NCBI GenBank assembly: GCA_015228925.1 | Contig: JADGCQ010000014.1 | Coordinates: 1 to 50,047 of the forward strand | Direction: 5' to 3' | DNA from: Magnetococcales bacterium | GTDB taxonomy: Bacteria; Pseudomonadota; Magnetococcia; Magnetococcales; UBA8363 | Length of the DNA stretch: 50,047 nucleotides | Part shown: one piece after another, positions 19,831 to 30,724 of the stretch | Numbering within the stretch: position 1 is the stretch's first letter | Layout: every line of letters begins with the position of its first letter | Translations under genes and position numbers: made by a program | The notes under the pieces: model-generated | The model's input: the letters and a program-made list of their open reading frames with translations, nothing else | Databases searched by the model: none | Told to the model about the DNA's origin: nothing

Positions 19831-20382
19831 ATGAGCGAGTCCTGTTTTTTCTCAAAGAAAGATCCTCCAGAGAGTTTGGCAGTTTATGCGGCCATAGAGG
19901 GTGAGGTTGAACGGACTGCCGACTTGATGAACAGAACGATCATTTGTGATCAGAAGATATTTCAAGATTGTTGTGTTCAAACGCATAAAGCAGTGAGGGC
20001 ACTGAATGTTATCGATGGGGTGAATGATCCTAACTGCCTGAAGGTTGCTGGGGCGTTTGCTTTTTGGATCAGGAAACTGAAGCCGTTCAGGTTTATTGGT
20101 GCCAGGGAGTTGGCAGATTATGCCGCGATTGGTATTACGTGTGTGTTAAATGTGGAGCTTCTTGGGGAAAAAGGTGATGATCACGGTGCGCATTTGTTTA
20201 TCAATGAGATCCTTGCGGTTGCCATAGGTTGTTCGATAGCGAGCAACGGCCAGCAGCAGGTGATTGAGCTTTTTTCCAATAGGGTGTACCACGACCTGAT
20301 CGTCGGTTTGCGTTATAGGGCTTATTCCGAGAATGCGGTTGCCATGGTGCTGGAGGCTGCCTCTGCTCCAGTTGTTGGCTGA
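19831..20382 (+). CDS. Uncharacterised protein inserted after rpoC (orphan A)
   Basis: I do not recognise this 183-aa protein. The ATG at 19831 (MSESCFFSKKDPPE) has GGAGG five bases upstream; the frame is open back to 19702, but that stretch overlaps rpoC and looks non-coding. The protein is rich in short hydrophobic helical segments, for example VAGAFAFWIRKL and INEILAVAIGCSIA, and contains several scattered cysteines. No signal peptide or clear membrane span is seen. It is followed by a small gene 11 bases later, and a TATAAG at 19780-19785 could be a -10 box. Its position between rpoC and rpsL is unusual. Function is unknown; a toxin-antitoxin-like or regulatory pair is speculation. Confidence 0.7.
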   Translation: MSESCFFSKKDPPESLAVYAAIEGEVERTADLMNRTIICDQKIFQDCCVQTHKAVRALNVIDGVNDPNCLKVAGAFAFWIRKLKPFRFIGARELADYAAIGITCVLNVELLGEKGDDHGAHLFINEILAVAIGCSIASNGQQQVIELFSNRVYHDLIVGLRYRAYSENAVAMVLEAASAPVVG

Positions 20383-20393
20383 GGAGAGATGAA

Positions 20394-20600
20394 ATGGGTA
20401 AACGAGTCGTGAAATCGTTTAGTGTTAATACGGATGGTTTGTCCAAGGGTGAATTGGATAAGGCTCTCCACCCATTTATGAGAAATAGTGCGGTACCGAA
20501 TGACTGCGAGGAACTCAAAAGGCGTGTTGATCGTTTCCACGAGAAGAATAAAGATGTGATATCTGGAGCGATCCAACTGCTCAAGGGTGGATCTTTTTAG
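20394..20600 (+). CDS. Small uncharacterised protein, partner of orphan A (orphan B)
   Basis: This 68-aa basic protein was not recognised. GGAGAG lies five bases before its ATG and it begins 11 bases after the stop of orphan A, so the two are almost certainly co-translated. The composition is charged and helix-prone (CEELKRRVDRFHEKNKD), with no membrane segment or known motif. The region between it and rpsL holds only a promoter-like sequence. It may bind or regulate the product of orphan A; no homology supports this. Confidence 0.65.
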   Translation: MGKRVVKSFSVNTDGLSKGELDKALHPFMRNSAVPNDCEELKRRVDRFHEKNKDVISGAIQLLKGGSF

Positions 20601-20713
20601 GGAAAATGTCCTTGGTCTCGGTTTTACGGGGATCGTTGGGGGGCATTTTTGGTGTCTTTAGATGGGAAGAAAGAACTTTTCCGGTGTGAAGTGAAAAACA
20701 TGTCACGAAAAGC

Positions 20714-20741
20714 TTGACACTGGCGGATTTTGAGTTAATAT
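20714..20741 (+). promoter_or_regulatory. Promoter of the rpsL (str) operon
   Basis: A perfect TTGACA (20714-20719) is followed after 16 bases by TAATAT (20736-20741). It lies 65 bases before the rpsL start and after the orphan pair, so the str genes probably have their own promoter independent of rpoBC. Confidence 0.65.
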
Positions 20742-20806
20742 GTGGGGCTTTTCCGCTGTAGATAAGTCCATAGACGGTCCTGAGAGGCCTTGGAGCTAAT
20801 TGATCG

Positions 20807-21178
20807 ATGCCGACATTCAACCAGCTGGTTCGTCACGGGCGTAAGGCTCAGAAGAAGAAGACAAATGTTCCGGCGATGCAGGCTTGCCCGCAACGCCGTG
20901 GGGTTTGCACGAGGGTCTATACGACGACCCCCAAAAAGCCCAATTCGGCCTTGCGTAAGGTTGCGCGTGTTCGTCTTACCAATGGTCACGAGGTGACGGT
21001 TTATATCCCGGGCGAGAGTCACAACCTTCAGGAACACTCGGTTGTTTTGGTCCGGGGTGGTCGCGTTAAGGATTTGCCCGGTGTGCGCTACCACATCATC
21101 CGTGGTAGTTTGGATACCCAGGGTGTGCAGAATCGCAGACAGGGAAGGTCCAAATACGGTTCGAAAAGGCCCAAGTGA
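20807..21178 (+). CDS. rpsL: 30S ribosomal protein S12
   Basis: S12 (123 aa) helps decode at the A site. It starts [13 protein letters not shown], and the conserved [20 protein letters not shown] and [18 protein letters not shown] loops carry the wild-type lysines where streptomycin resistance mutations occur, so a sensitive form is predicted. GGAG precedes the ATG. It opens the str operon: rpsL, rpsG, fusA, tuf. Confidence 0.98.
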   Translation: MPTFNQLVRHGRKAQKKKTNVPAMQACPQRRGVCTRVYTTTPKKPNSALRKVARVRLTNGHEVTVYIPGESHNLQEHSVVLVRGGRVKDLPGVRYHIIRGSLDTQGVQNRRQGRSKYGSKRPK

Positions 21179-21258
21179 CCTGTTGTATCGTGGTTCGTAC
21201 CCAAGACTAGGATGCCCAGACCGGGATGTTGGATGTCCGGCAGGTCAGTTTTTTTTAA

Positions 21259-21747
<489 letters not shown>

Positions 21748-21796
21748 GATTGCTGGGATCATGGGATTGTTTGTAGGTCCGCTTTAGATTCAGGGG

Positions 21797-23881
21797 ATGA
21801 ATGTGGCAAGGGAAATACCACTGAACAGGGTTCGCAATATCGGCATCATGGCGCATATTGATGCGGGTAAGACCACCGTTACGGAGCGGATTCTTTATTA
21901 TACCGGCAAGTCGCACAAGCTGGGTGAAGTCCACGACGGCACGGCTACGATGGACTGGATGGCGCAGGAGCAAGAGCGTGGCATCACCATCACTTCGGCG
22001 GCGACGACATGTTTTTGGCAGGATCACCGGATCAATATCATCGATACCCCAGGGCATGTGGATTTCACCATTGAGGTGGAGCGTTCTCTGCGCGTTTTGG
22101 ATGGTGCGGTTGCGGTGTTTTGCTCGGTAGGTGGTGTTCAGCCACAGTCGGAGACTGTGTGGCGTCAGGCGGACAGGTATAAAGTCCCCAGGCTGGCTTT
22201 TGTCAACAAGATGGATCGCATGGGAGCGAATTTCAAGCGTGTCCTCAAGATGATGGAGGAACGGCTTAAGGCGAAGGCTGTGCCGCTGCAATTGCCGATT
22301 GGTGAGGAAGAGAAATTTGTTGGCATGGTGGATTTGGTAACTCGGAAGGCTTTGATTTTCCAGGAAGATACCCTGGGTGCGAAGTATGAGATTACCGATG
22401 TTCCCGCTGGGATGGCCGAGGAAGTTGAGAGTTATCGGGAGCGGTTGCTGGAAGTGGCGTTGGAGACGGATGACGCCCTCATGGAGAGGTATCTTGATGG
22501 CGAAGAGATCTCGGAAGAAGATTTTAAGGCGTGTATACGCACGGGGGTCTTGACAAGTTCGTTTGTTCCTGTACTATGCGGTTCCGCTTTTAAAAATAAG
22601 GGTGTGCAGCCGTTGTTGGACGCCGTTATTTCCTATTTCCCTGCGCCGACGGATACGCCGCCGATTGAGGGGGAGGTTGCGGGTTCGGGCGAGAAGATGT
22701 CCCGGGATCATAATGACGCCGAGCCGTTTTCTGCGTTGGCTTTTAAGATCATGTCGGATCCCTTTGTGGGTTCGCTGACGTTTTTCAGGGTATATTCTGG
22801 AACCTTGGAGTCTGGTTCTTACATATACAATTCTGGGAAAGACAAGAGGGAGCGGATTGGTCGTCTCATGCTGATGCATGCCAACAAGCGTGAGGATATC
22901 AAAGAGGTCAGGACAGGGGATATTGCGGCGGCGGTGGGTTTGAAGTACACGACTACCGGGGATACGCTGTGTACCGAGAAAGATCCGGTCATATTGGAGA
23001 AGATGACGTTTCCAGAGCCGGTGATTGATATTGCCATTGAGCCGAAGACCAAAGCGGATCAAGAGAAGATGGGTGTGGCACTGGGTCGTTTGGCCATGGA
23101 GGATCCATCGTTTCGGGTTAAAGTTGATCATGAGACCAATCAGACGATTATGTCTGGGATGGGTGAGTTGCACCTTGAGATTCTTGTGGATCGGATGTTG
23201 CGGGAATTCAAGGTCGAGGCCAACGTTGGGAAACCGCAGGTTGCCTATCGTGAGACGATCACGAAGACGGTGGAGCAGGAAGGTCGTTTTGTGCGGCAAT
23301 CTGGTGGTCGTGGTCAGTTTGGGCATGTGTGGATCAAATTGGAACCCCAGGAACCGGGTAAGGGCTTTGAATTTGTAGACGGGATCAAGGGTGGTGTTGT
23401 CCCCAGGGAGTATATCCCGGCTGTCGAGAAGGGGATTGTGGAGGCGATGACCAGCGGTGTGCGTGCCGGTTATCCGATGGTGGATTTTCGCGTGACCCTG
23501 TTTGATGGTTCTTACCATGAGGTGGACTCCTCGGAAATGGCGTTCAAGGTTGCGGGTTCGATGGCCTACAAGGATGGATGCCGGAAGGCTGGACCGGTCA
23601 TTTTGGAACCGATCATGTTTGTGGAGGTTGAAGTTCCCGAGGATTATATGGGGGATGTGATTGGCAACCTGAATTCGCGTCGTGGGCAGATTCAAGGGAT
23701 GGAGAATGTGGCGGGTCATCAGGCGGTGCAGGCGATGGTCCCCTTGGCCAACATGTTTGGATATGCGACGAGTTTGAGGTCCATGACCCAGGGTCGGGCG
23801 ACCTTTACGATGGAGTTTCACCATTATGAGCAGGTACCCGAGGCGATTGCGGACGAGATTGTCGCAAAGGTCAAGAGCTGA
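21797..23881 (+). CDS. fusA: Elongation factor G
   Basis: EF-G (694 aa) catalyses translocation and, with RRF, ribosome recycling. G-domain motifs are AHIDAGKTT (G1), DTPGHVDFT (G3) and NKMDRMGA (G4), and the [10 protein letters not shown] switch region is present. Domains II to V follow in order, with domain IV ending [20 protein letters not shown]. The start ATG at 21797 follows AGGGG; a GTG at 21803 would give MAREIP. tuf copy 2 follows by 11 bases. Confidence 0.98.
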   Translation: MNVAREIPLNRVRNIGIMAHIDAGKTTVTERILYYTGKSHKLGEVHDGTATMDWMAQEQERGITITSAATTCFWQDHRINIIDTPGHVDFTIEVERSLRVLDGAVAVFCSVGGVQPQSETVWRQADRYKVPRLAFVNKMDRMGANFKRVLKMMEERLKAKAVPLQLPIGEEEKFVGMVDLVTRKALIFQEDTLGAKYEITDVPAGMAEEVESYRERLLEVALETDDALMERYLDGEEISEEDFKACIRTGVLTSSFVPVLCGSAFKNKGVQPLLDAVISYFPAPTDTPPIEGEVAGSGEKMSRDHNDAEPFSALAFKIMSDPFVGSLTFFRVYSGTLESGSYIYNSGKDKRERIGRLMLMHANKREDIKEVRTGDIAAAVGLKYTTTGDTLCTEKDPVILEKMTFPEPVIDIAIEPKTKADQEKMGVALGRLAMEDPSFRVKVDHETNQTIMSGMGELHLEILVDRMLREFKVEANVGKPQVAYRETITKTVEQEGRFVRQSGGRGQFGHVWIKLEPQEPGKGFEFVDGIKGGVVPREYIPAVEKGIVEAMTSGVRAGYPMVDFRVTLFDGSYHEVDSSEMAFKVAGSMAYKDGCRKAGPVILEPIMFVEVEVPEDYMGDVIGNLNSRRGQIQGMENVAGHQAVQAMVPLANMFGYATSLRSMTQGRATFTMEFHHYEQVPEAIADEIVAKVKS

Positions 23882-23892
23882 GGGGAATCGAG

Positions 23893-25083
23893 ATGGCCAA
23901 AGCAAAGTTTGAGCGGACCAAGCCCCATGTGAATATCGGGACGATAGGGCATGTGGATCATGGGAAGACGACGTTGACGGCGGCGATCACGAAGGTGTTG
24001 GCGAAGAAGGGCGGTGCCAAGTTTATGGCGTATGATCAGATTGATGCCGCTCCTGAAGAGAAGGAACGTGGGATTACGATTTCTACGGCGCATGTTGAGT
24101 ATGAGACGGAAGCGCGTCATTATGCGCATGTGGATTGCCCTGGGCACGCCGATTATATAAAAAACATGATCACTGGCGCTGCGCAGATGGATGGTGCTAT
24201 ACTGGTTGTTTCCGCTGCAGATGGTCCGATGCCTCAGACCCGCGAACATATCCTGCTGGCACGTCAGGTTGGTGTTCCGGCCCTTGTTGTGTTTTTGAAC
24301 AAGGTTGATCAGGTGGATGATCCAGAGCTTTTGGAACTGGTGGAGTTGGAGGTTCGGGAGCTGTTGAGTCAGTATGAGTATCCTGGGGATGACATTCCCA
24401 TCGTGGTTGGATCGGCGTTGAAGGCTTTGGAAGAGGATGAGGGTGAGGTGGGGCATGGCTCCATCGTCAAGCTGCTGGAAGAAATTGACGCCTACATTCC
24501 GCAGCCGGTTCGTCCGTTGGATGGGAAGTTTTTGATGCCCATCGAGGATGTTTTTACCATTTCTGGTCGTGGCACTGTGGTTACGGGACGGATAGAGCGT
24601 GGCGTGGTCAATGTGGGAGACCAAGTGGCCATTGTTGGTTTGAAAGATACCCAGACGACGACATGTACCGGCGTTGAGATGTTTCGCAAGTTGTTGGACC
24701 AAGGGCAGGCTGGGGACAATGTTGGGGTGTTGTTGCGGGGGACCAAACGAGAGGATGTTGAGCGTGGGCAGGTTCTTGCTGCTCCGGGTTCCATCACGCC
24801 GCATACGAAGTTTAGGGCGGAGTGTTATATTTTGTCGAAGGAAGAGGGCGGTCGGCATACGCCGTTTTTTTCGAACTATCGCCCGCAATTTTATTTTCGG
24901 ACGACCGATGTGACGGGGATATTGCGGTTGCCGGAAGATGTTGAGATGGTGATGCCGGGGGATAGTGTGACGTTGGAAGTTGAGATGATTGCCCCGATTG
25001 CCATGGAAAAGGGATTGCGGTTTGCCATTCGGGAAGGTGGTCGGACTGTGGGTGCAGGGGTCGTGAGTGAAGTGATTCAATAA
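23893..25083 (+). CDS. tuf: Elongation factor Tu, copy 2 (str operon)
   Basis: This is the tufA-position EF-Tu (396 aa), complete with [14 protein letters not shown] and NKVD motifs. It sits between fusA and rpsJ as in most proteobacteria. It is the more canonical of the two copies: for instance [15 protein letters not shown] and the threonine after GHVDHGK match other proteobacterial EF-Tu. Codon choice at synonymous positions also differs from copy 1 in the first 100 bases that I compared, so recent gene conversion along the whole gene is unlikely. Confidence 0.98.
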   Translation: MAKAKFERTKPHVNIGTIGHVDHGKTTLTAAITKVLAKKGGAKFMAYDQIDAAPEEKERGITISTAHVEYETEARHYAHVDCPGHADYIKNMITGAAQMDGAILVVSAADGPMPQTREHILLARQVGVPALVVFLNKVDQVDDPELLELVELEVRELLSQYEYPGDDIPIVVGSALKALEEDEGEVGHGSIVKLLEEIDAYIPQPVRPLDGKFLMPIEDVFTISGRGTVVTGRIERGVVNVGDQVAIVGLKDTQTTTCTGVEMFRKLLDQGQAGDNVGVLLRGTKREDVERGQVLAAPGSITPHTKFRAECYILSKEEGGRHTPFFSNYRPQFYFRTTDVTGILRLPEDVEMVMPGDSVTLEVEMIAPIAMEKGLRFAIREGGRTVGAGVVSEVIQ

Positions 25084-25139
25084 CATTCATAGATTCTTTT
25101 GCAAGCGGATTTAAGGAAAGAACGGGTTGAAGGTGGAAG

Positions 25140-25448
25140 ATGGAAAACCAAAAGATACGGATTAGATTGAAGGCCTTTGACCATCGGATTCTGGATCAGT
25201 CCACGGGGGAGATTGTTCAAACGGCAAGGCGTACCGGGGCTGAGATTCGCGGCCCGATACCGTTGCCGACAAAGATCAATCGGTATACGGTGTTGCGCTC
25301 TCCGCATGTGGATAAGAAATCGCGGGAGCAATTTGAAATTCGTACCCACAAGCGTCTGATAGATATTGTCAATCCGACGCCGCAGACGGTCGATGCCCTG
25401 ATGAAGCTGGATTTAGCGGCAGGGGTGAATGTTGAGATCAAACTGTGA
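25140..25448 (+). CDS. rpsJ: 30S ribosomal protein S10
   Basis: S10 (102 aa), also known as NusE, is part of the small-subunit head and of antitermination complexes with NusB and NusG. The sequence [20 protein letters not shown] and the [20 protein letters not shown] loop are diagnostic. It begins the S10 operon 56 bases after tuf copy 2, so the str and S10 operons are directly joined. Confidence 0.98.
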   Translation: MENQKIRIRLKAFDHRILDQSTGEIVQTARRTGAEIRGPIPLPTKINRYTVLRSPHVDKKSREQFEIRTHKRLIDIVNPTPQTVDALMKLDLAAGVNVEIKL

Positions 25449-25519
25449 GCGTGTCGTTTTTGGTTGCGACGAGACTAGAAGGTCGTTTTGACGGGTAGCA
25501 AGAAGAAAGGACTTTACTC

Positions 25520-26155
25520 ATGGCCCCGGGATTGATAGGCCGAAAGGTTGGGATGACCCGCATTTTTACTGAGGATGGGATGGCGCAGCCAGTGACTCTG
25601 GTCAAGGCGGGTCCGTGTCCGGTGGTAGCGGTAAAAGGTGTTGGGACGGACGGGTACAATGCGGTCCAGGTTGGTTATGAGGATGTCAAGCCGTCCCGTT
25701 TGAGCAAGTCGGTGCGTGGCGTGTTTGCCAAGGCGAATGTACCGGTCAAGAGGTTATTGCGTGAGTTTCGTTTGGACGACACCGGGGATTTGGCGGTCGG
25801 TCAAACGTTGACGGTGGAGCAATTTTCGGTAGACGGTTATGTGGATGTGACCGGCAGGAGTGTGGGTAAGGGATTTGCCGGGGTGATGAAGCGTTGGGGG
25901 TTTGCGGGCGGGAACGCCTCGCACGGTGCCCATCGGGTTCATCGTTCTGGAGGTTCCATCGGTCAGAACCAATCGCCGGGCAGGGTATTTAAAAATAAGA
26001 AGATGGCTGGACATATGGGTGATGACACGGTTACAGTGCAGAACCTTAAAATTGCAGCCGTGGACCTTGAGAACAATCTTCTTGTGATCAAGGGGAGTAT
26101 ACCGGGTTCAAAAGGATCGGTTGTTCTGATAAGACACGCCGGAAAGAAAACCTAG
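25520..26155 (+). CDS. rplC: 50S ribosomal protein L3
   Basis: L3 (211 aa) is an early-assembly protein whose extension reaches the peptidyl transferase centre. GLIGRKVGMTRIFTEDG opens the protein and the central loop contains the conserved GGSIGQNQSPGRVFKNKKM with the Gln methylated by PrmB in other bacteria. Order after rpsJ is standard. Confidence 0.98.
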   Translation: MAPGLIGRKVGMTRIFTEDGMAQPVTLVKAGPCPVVAVKGVGTDGYNAVQVGYEDVKPSRLSKSVRGVFAKANVPVKRLLREFRLDDTGDLAVGQTLTVEQFSVDGYVDVTGRSVGKGFAGVMKRWGFAGGNASHGAHRVHRSGGSIGQNQSPGRVFKNKKMAGHMGDDTVTVQNLKIAAVDLENNLLVIKGSIPGSKGSVVLIRHAGKKT

Positions 26156-26183
26156 AAAACGAGCGTGAACGCTGAGGCAGACG

Positions 26184-26804
26184 ATGGAATTTTCCCTCAA
26201 AGATAAGCAAAACAATCACCTGAGGACCATAGAGCTTTCTGAAGCACTGTTTGGTCGGGAGGTCCGTGGGGATTTGTTGACACGGATGGTGAACTATCAG
26301 TTGGCGAAGAGACGTTCTGGAACGGCTTCGACCAAAGGTCGTTCCGAGGTCAGGGGTGGTGGCAAGAAGCCGTATCGGCAAAAGGGGACGGGTAACGCGC
26401 GGCAGGGTACGATTCGTGCGCCCCAGTTCAGGACGGGCGGTATTGTTTTTGGCCCGTTGCCGAGGAGCTACGCCCATAAGATGGACAAGAAGGAGCGGCG
26501 TTTGGCTTTGATGACGGCGTTATCGGCCAAGCATGCCGCCTCTGAGATGATCATTGTTGAAAACTTGGCCATGGCTGAGATTAAGACGAAGATGATGCGG
26601 ACGGTTTTGATGGCCATGGATGCTGAGAAGTCGGCCTTGATTATCGTCGCGGAGGCTGATCGGAGTGTCGAGTTGTCTGCCAGGAATCTGCCTGGCGTCA
26701 AGGTACTGCGTTTGGAAGGGATCAACACTTATGATCTCTTGGCGCATGAAAAAGTGATTATGACTGAGGATGCCGTGAAAAGGCTGGAGGAGAGGCTGAC
26801 GTGA
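26184..26804 (+). CDS. rplD: 50S ribosomal protein L4
   Basis: L4 (206 aa) lines the exit tunnel through an extended loop: GRSEVRGGGKKPYRQKGTGN is the tunnel segment, followed by RAPQFRTGGIVFGP. In E. coli L4 represses the S10 operon; no matching leader was identified here. The stop overlaps the rplW GTG start by four bases (GTGA). Confidence 0.97.
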   Translation: MEFSLKDKQNNHLRTIELSEALFGREVRGDLLTRMVNYQLAKRRSGTASTKGRSEVRGGGKKPYRQKGTGNARQGTIRAPQFRTGGIVFGPLPRSYAHKMDKKERRLALMTALSAKHAASEMIIVENLAMAEIKTKMMRTVLMAMDAEKSALIIVAEADRSVELSARNLPGVKVLRLEGINTYDLLAHEKVIMTEDAVKRLEERLT

Positions 26805-27100
26805 GCGATCCCTATACCCTGTACACCATCCTCCAGGCCCCGAGGATTACCGAGAAGGCGACGGTCTGTCAGGAGACTGGCAACCAGTTGACGTTCAAGG
26901 TTTTAAGGACGGCCAACAAGGCGCAGATCAAGGCGGCGGTTGAGAAGATGTTTGATGTCAAGGTCATTGGAGTCCAGACAGTCAATGTCAAAGGGAAGAC
27001 CAAGCGATTTGGTCGGACCTTAGGGCACCGAAAGGACTGGAAGAAGGCGATTGTCCGGTTGGAAGAGGGCCAGACCGTCGATTTTTATGAGAATAAATGA
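26801..27100 (+). CDS. rplW: 50S ribosomal protein L23
   Basis: L23 (99 aa) sits at the tunnel exit and docks trigger factor and SRP. The APRITEKATVCQE start region and NVKGKTKRFGRTLGHRKDWK segment are typical. The GTG at 26801 overlaps the stop of rplD, giving translational coupling. Confidence 0.96.
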   Translation: MSDPYTLYTILQAPRITEKATVCQETGNQLTFKVLRTANKAQIKAAVEKMFDVKVIGVQTVNVKGKTKRFGRTLGHRKDWKKAIVRLEEGQTVDFYENK

Positions 27101-27137
27101 GGCGAGTACAACCGATGAGATCGCCGGAGTATAAGGG

Positions 27138-27962
27138 ATGGCATTAAGGACTTACAAACCAACATCGAATGGCAGGCGTGGTCTGGTTACAGTGGACTAC
27201 TCGGAGCTTTCGACCGAAAAGCCGGAGAGTTCTCTGACTTTTGGGTTGCATAGCACGGGTGGTCGTAATGCCCAAGGGAGGGCGACTGTTCGTTACCAGG
27301 GTGGTGGCCACAAGCGGCGTTATCGTTTGATTGATTTCAAACGGAACAAAGCGGATGTTCCCGCCAAGGTAGCCCGGATTGAGTATGATCCCAACCGGAC
27401 GGCGTTTATTGCGCTTTTACACTATGCAGACGGTGAGAAACGCTATATTCTCGCTCCGCAGCGTTTGAAGGTTGGTGATGAGGTGGTTTCGGGTGATCAG
27501 GTCGATGTCAAGCCGGGCAATTCGATGCCTCTGCGCGGGATGCCGATCGGTACGATTGTCCATAATGTTGAGATGAAGCCAGGCAAGGGTGGCCAGATAG
27601 GCCGATCTGCGGGGAATTCCATCCAACTGATGGGTAAGGAAGGGAAGTATGCCCAGTTGAAGCTCCCCTCGGGGGAGATGAGGATGGTGTTGCTGGATTG
27701 CATGGCGACGGTGGGCTTGGTTTCCAACCCGGACCATGGCAACATCAAGATCGGTAAGGCTGGTAGAAAACGCTGGCTTGGTGTGAGGCCCCATGTACGT
27801 GGTGTTGTGATGAATCCGGTGGATCATCCCCACGGTGGTGGTGAGGGTCGTACCTCTGGCGGGCGGCATCCTTGCACGCCTTGGGGTGTGCCGACCAAGG
27901 GTAAGAAGACCCGGGGTAAAGGGAAGAGTTCGGATCGCCTGATTATGAGGCGGCGTAAATAG
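27138..27962 (+). CDS. rplB: 50S ribosomal protein L2
   Basis: L2 (274 aa) is needed for subunit joining and peptidyl transferase activity. [20 protein letters not shown] and the C-terminal [20 protein letters not shown] are diagnostic, the latter with the conserved histidine near the active centre. Length is standard. A 68-base gap before rpsS holds no gene. Confidence 0.98.
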   Translation: MALRTYKPTSNGRRGLVTVDYSELSTEKPESSLTFGLHSTGGRNAQGRATVRYQGGGHKRRYRLIDFKRNKADVPAKVARIEYDPNRTAFIALLHYADGEKRYILAPQRLKVGDEVVSGDQVDVKPGNSMPLRGMPIGTIVHNVEMKPGKGGQIGRSAGNSIQLMGKEGKYAQLKLPSGEMRMVLLDCMATVGLVSNPDHGNIKIGKAGRKRWLGVRPHVRGVVMNPVDHPHGGGEGRTSGGRHPCTPWGVPTKGKKTRGKGKSSDRLIMRRRK

Positions 27963-28030
27963 TTTTCAGTAAGGTGATGTTTATTTACTGGAAGTTGTGG
28001 TTTCATGGTTCATTGAACAAGGGGTGACAG

Positions 28031-28306
28031 GTGTCTCGGTCAATCAAGAAAGGTCCTTTTTTTGACGAATATCTTCTGAAGAAGATTCAGCATCTTCGGG
28101 CTGAGGGGCGCAAGGAGATGGTGAAGACTTGGTCACGCCGATCAACGATCATTCCTGATTTTGTGGGCTATACGTTTGGGGTCCACAATGGCAGGAAGTT
28201 TGTGCCGGTCCTGGTGACTGAGAACATGGTAGGCCACAAGCTTGGTGAGTTTAGTCCGACGCGGACTTATCATGGGCACACTGCCGACAAGAAGTCCGGT
28301 AGGTAG
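28031..28306 (+). CDS. rpsS: 30S ribosomal protein S19
   Basis: S19 (91 aa) binds S13 in the small-subunit head. [17 protein letters not shown] and [19 protein letters not shown] are diagnostic. It starts at the GTG at 28031 after AAGGGGTGACAG. Next in line are rplV and rpsC. Confidence 0.97.
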   Translation: MSRSIKKGPFFDEYLLKKIQHLRAEGRKEMVKTWSRRSTIIPDFVGYTFGVHNGRKFVPVLVTENMVGHKLGEFSPTRTYHGHTADKKSGR

Positions 28307-28323
28307 TCATTGAGGGAGCGGCA

Positions 28324-28659
28324 ATGGAATCGATAGCCAAAACGAGAAACCTCAGAGTAGCACCGACGCGCATTCAGCTCGTTATCGACCAGATAAGGGG
28401 TAAGGATGTTCAGGCGGCGTTGAACGTACTGGAGTTTTCGCGTAAGAGAGTGGCGAAGGCGATCAAGGAGACATTAAAGTCGGCCATCGCCAATGCGGAG
28501 AACAATCATGGGCTGGATGTGGACACTTTGTATGTGTCGCGGATCCATGTGGACCAGGGGCCGATGCTGAAGAGGTTTTTGCCGAGAGCCCGGGGACGTG
28601 CCTCAAGGATTTTAAAACGGACATCTCATCTGACGGTAGCCGTGCAAGAACGTGAGTAA
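28324..28659 (+). CDS. rplV: 50S ribosomal protein L22
   Basis: L22 (111 aa) contributes the second tunnel-constriction loop, a target region for macrolide resistance. VAPTRIQLVIDQIRGKDVQ is the N-terminal core and GPMLKRFLPRARGRASRILK is the tunnel hairpin, of ordinary length. It lies 17 bases after rpsS. Confidence 0.97.
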   Translation: MESIAKTRNLRVAPTRIQLVIDQIRGKDVQAALNVLEFSRKRVAKAIKETLKSAIANAENNHGLDVDTLYVSRIHVDQGPMLKRFLPRARGRASRILKRTSHLTVAVQERE

Positions 28660-28731
28660 GATTTTGCGGTGTGGCGGCATACGAACTGGTGGAAATGGCC
28701 CTAAGGGGCACACTTGCTGGAGAGAATTATA

Positions 28732-29367
28732 ATGGGGCAAAAGGTTCATCCTATCGGGTTCAGGCTGGGAATCACAAAGACCTGGGACAATCGTTGGTAC
28801 GCCGACAAGGAATATGCCACGCTGCTCCTGGAGGATGATAAACTCAGGACGTGGTTGAAGAAGCGTCTTGAGCATGCGAGTGTTTCCAAGATTGTCATTG
28901 AACGTCCCGCGAAGAAGGCACGGATCAACATTCACTCTGCGCGTCCTGGGATTATCATTGGTAAGAAAGGGACGGACATCGAGAAGTTGAAAGAAGATCT
29001 GAGAAAGATTTCCAGTGCCGATGTTCAGATCAATATTGTCGAGGTGCGTAAGCCTGAAGCCGAGGCGCAGTTGATTGCAGAGAACGTAGCCCAGCAGTTG
29101 GTAAGGCGCGTTGCGTTTCGCAGGGCGATGAAGCGGGCGGTGACTTCGGCGATGCGTTTGGGTGCTCAGGGGATTCGGATCAATTGCGCAGGCCGGTTGG
29201 GTGGTGGCGAAATTGCCAGGACCGAGTGGTATCGTGAGGGGAGGGTTCCTTTGCATACTTTGCGGGCTGATATTGATTACGGTTTTTCTTCGGCCTTGAC
29301 GACCTACGGGATCATCGGTGTAAAGGTCTGGGTATTCAAGGGTGAAGTGATTGACCGGGATAAGTAA
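28732..29367 (+). CDS. rpsC: 30S ribosomal protein S3
   Basis: S3 (211 aa) lines the mRNA entry tunnel and has a KH domain ([17 protein letters not shown]). The ATG at 28732 gives the usual [14 protein letters not shown] and has a GGAGAG stretch 10 bases upstream; an in-frame TTG at 28714 adds six residues. The gap to rplV is 72 bases. Confidence 0.97.
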   Translation: MGQKVHPIGFRLGITKTWDNRWYADKEYATLLLEDDKLRTWLKKRLEHASVSKIVIERPAKKARINIHSARPGIIIGKKGTDIEKLKEDLRKISSADVQINIVEVRKPEAEAQLIAENVAQQLVRRVAFRRAMKRAVTSAMRLGAQGIRINCAGRLGGGEIARTEWYREGRVPLHTLRADIDYGFSSALTTYGIIGVKVWVFKGEVIDRDK

Positions 29368-29449
29368 GGTTTAGAGTTACGGGGTTGACGCCGGGCGAAC
29401 TGTCAGGATCCTCCTCAAAGAGAGCCAGACCAGGAGAAGGTGGTTTTCA

Positions 29450-29869
29450 ATGTTGTTACAACCGAGAAAAACCAAATACCGCAAGGCCCATAAGGGACGG
29501 GTTCATGGTTTGTCCTATAAATGTTCCGAGTTAAATTTCGGGCAGTATGGACTTAAGGCCATGACAGCAGGGCGGTTAACGGCCCGTCAGATTGAGGCTG
29601 GACGGCGTGCCATGACTCGCCACATTAAGAGGGGCGGTCGTATTTGGATTCGAATGTTTCCGAACATTCCTGTTTCCAAGAAGCCAGCCGAGGTACGGCA
29701 GGGGAAAGGTAAGGGGAATCCAGAATTTTGGATTGCTCGGATCAAGGCAGGAAGAATTCTGTATGAGATGGAGGGTGTGACAGAGGCCCTTGCCAAGGAG
29801 GCTATGTCGCGGGCAGCGGCGAAGCTTCCCATACCGACGAAATTTGTGGTTCGTGGGAGGATTGGCTGA
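29450..29869 (+). CDS. rplP: 50S ribosomal protein L16
   Basis: L16 (139 aa) contacts tRNA near the A site. It begins [20 protein letters not shown] and carries the [20 protein letters not shown] core. Length is normal. Its TGA overlaps the rpmC ATG as TGATG, so the two are coupled. Confidence 0.97.
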   Translation: MLLQPRKTKYRKAHKGRVHGLSYKCSELNFGQYGLKAMTAGRLTARQIEAGRRAMTRHIKRGGRIWIRMFPNIPVSKKPAEVRQGKGKGNPEFWIARIKAGRILYEMEGVTEALAKEAMSRAAAKLPIPTKFVVRGRIG

Positions 29870-30075
29870 TGAAGACTTCTGAGATACGGGGCTTGAGTGG
29901 CGAAGAGCTTGGTGAGAAGCTGAAGGGGCTTTACAAGGAAGCGTTCAATCTAAGATTTCGCCACGCCACGGCACAGTTGGAGAATTCTTCCATGATCAGG
30001 AAGGTTCGTCGAGATATTGCGAAAATAAAGACCATCGTAAGTGAGAAGGAACGGTCCGAGGGGAAGGAGATTTAG
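29869..30075 (+). CDS. rpmC: 50S ribosomal protein L29
   Basis: L29 (68 aa) is a two-helix protein at the tunnel exit near L23. The [20 protein letters not shown] first helix and [18 protein letters not shown] second helix are characteristic. It overlaps rplP by one base and precedes rpsQ by two bases. Confidence 0.95.
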   Translation: MKTSEIRGLSGEELGEKLKGLYKEAFNLRFRHATAQLENSSMIRKVRRDIAKIKTIVSEKERSEGKEI

Positions 30076-30077
30076 GC

Positions 30078-30317
30078 ATGCCACCACGGGTTCTACAGGG
30101 TGTAGTAGTCAGCGATAAAATGGACAAGACCGTCGTGGTTCTGGTGGAGAGGCGTGTTCGTCATCCTTTGTACGGAAAGATTATACGGCGTTCGAAGAAG
30201 TACAAGGCGCATGATCCGCAGAACCGTTGCGCCATTGGTGACATGGTTAAGATACGCGAGTGTCCGCCGGTCAGCAAAGACAAGCATTGGCTGGTGATTG
30301 AGGAGGCCGTGGCATGA
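30078..30317 (+). CDS. rpsQ: 30S ribosomal protein S17
   Basis: S17 (79 aa) is an early-assembly OB-fold protein. [20 protein letters not shown] and [18 protein letters not shown] are diagnostic. Its stop overlaps the start of rplN by four bases (ATGA). Confidence 0.96.
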   Translation: MPPRVLQGVVVSDKMDKTVVVLVERRVRHPLYGKIIRRSKKYKAHDPQNRCAIGDMVKIRECPPVSKDKHWLVIEEAVA

Positions 30318-30682
30318 TTCAGGTACAGACGATGCTGGATGTCGCGGATAATTCAGGGGCGAAGAAAGTCCAATGCATTAAAGTTTTGGGCGGGTCGAAG
30401 AGGCGCTACGCCAGGGTTGGCGATGTTATCGCCGTCGCCATCAAGTCTGCCATTCCGCGGGGTAAGGTGCAGAAGGGTGAGGTGGCTCAGGCCGTGGTCG
30501 TGCGGACGAAGAAAGCGATCATCCGTGAGGATGGGAGCTATATACGGTTTGACAGCAATGCGGCGGTTTTGATCAACAAGCAGGGTGAGCCTGTTGGTAC
30601 TCGTATCTTTGGACCGGTGACGAGGGAACTGCGTGGTCGGAATTACATGAAGATTGTATCCCTGGCGCCAGAGGTGCTGTAG
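30314..30682 (+). CDS. rplN: 50S ribosomal protein L14
   Basis: L14 (122 aa) forms intersubunit bridge B8 with 16S rRNA and binds the silencing factor Rsf[21 protein letters not shown] and [12 protein letters not shown]-like segments ([17 protein letters not shown]) identify it. It is coupled to rpsQ by a four-base overlap and opens the spc operon part of the cluster. Confidence 0.98.
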   Translation: MIQVQTMLDVADNSGAKKVQCIKVLGGSKRRYARVGDVIAVAIKSAIPRGKVQKGEVAQAVVVRTKKAIIREDGSYIRFDSNAAVLINKQGEPVGTRIFGPVTRELRGRNYMKIVSLAPEVL

Positions 30683-30724
30683 AGTATCAAGCGACCAAGC
30701 CCAGGATTCTGGGGACGTTACAAG

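Noticed and set aside
22574-25086. Long minus-strand open frames opposite fusA and tuf copy 2 (about 443 and 420 codons)
   Set aside because: They are mirror frames of highly conserved genes, arising from codon bias, and have no family resemblance or ribosome site.
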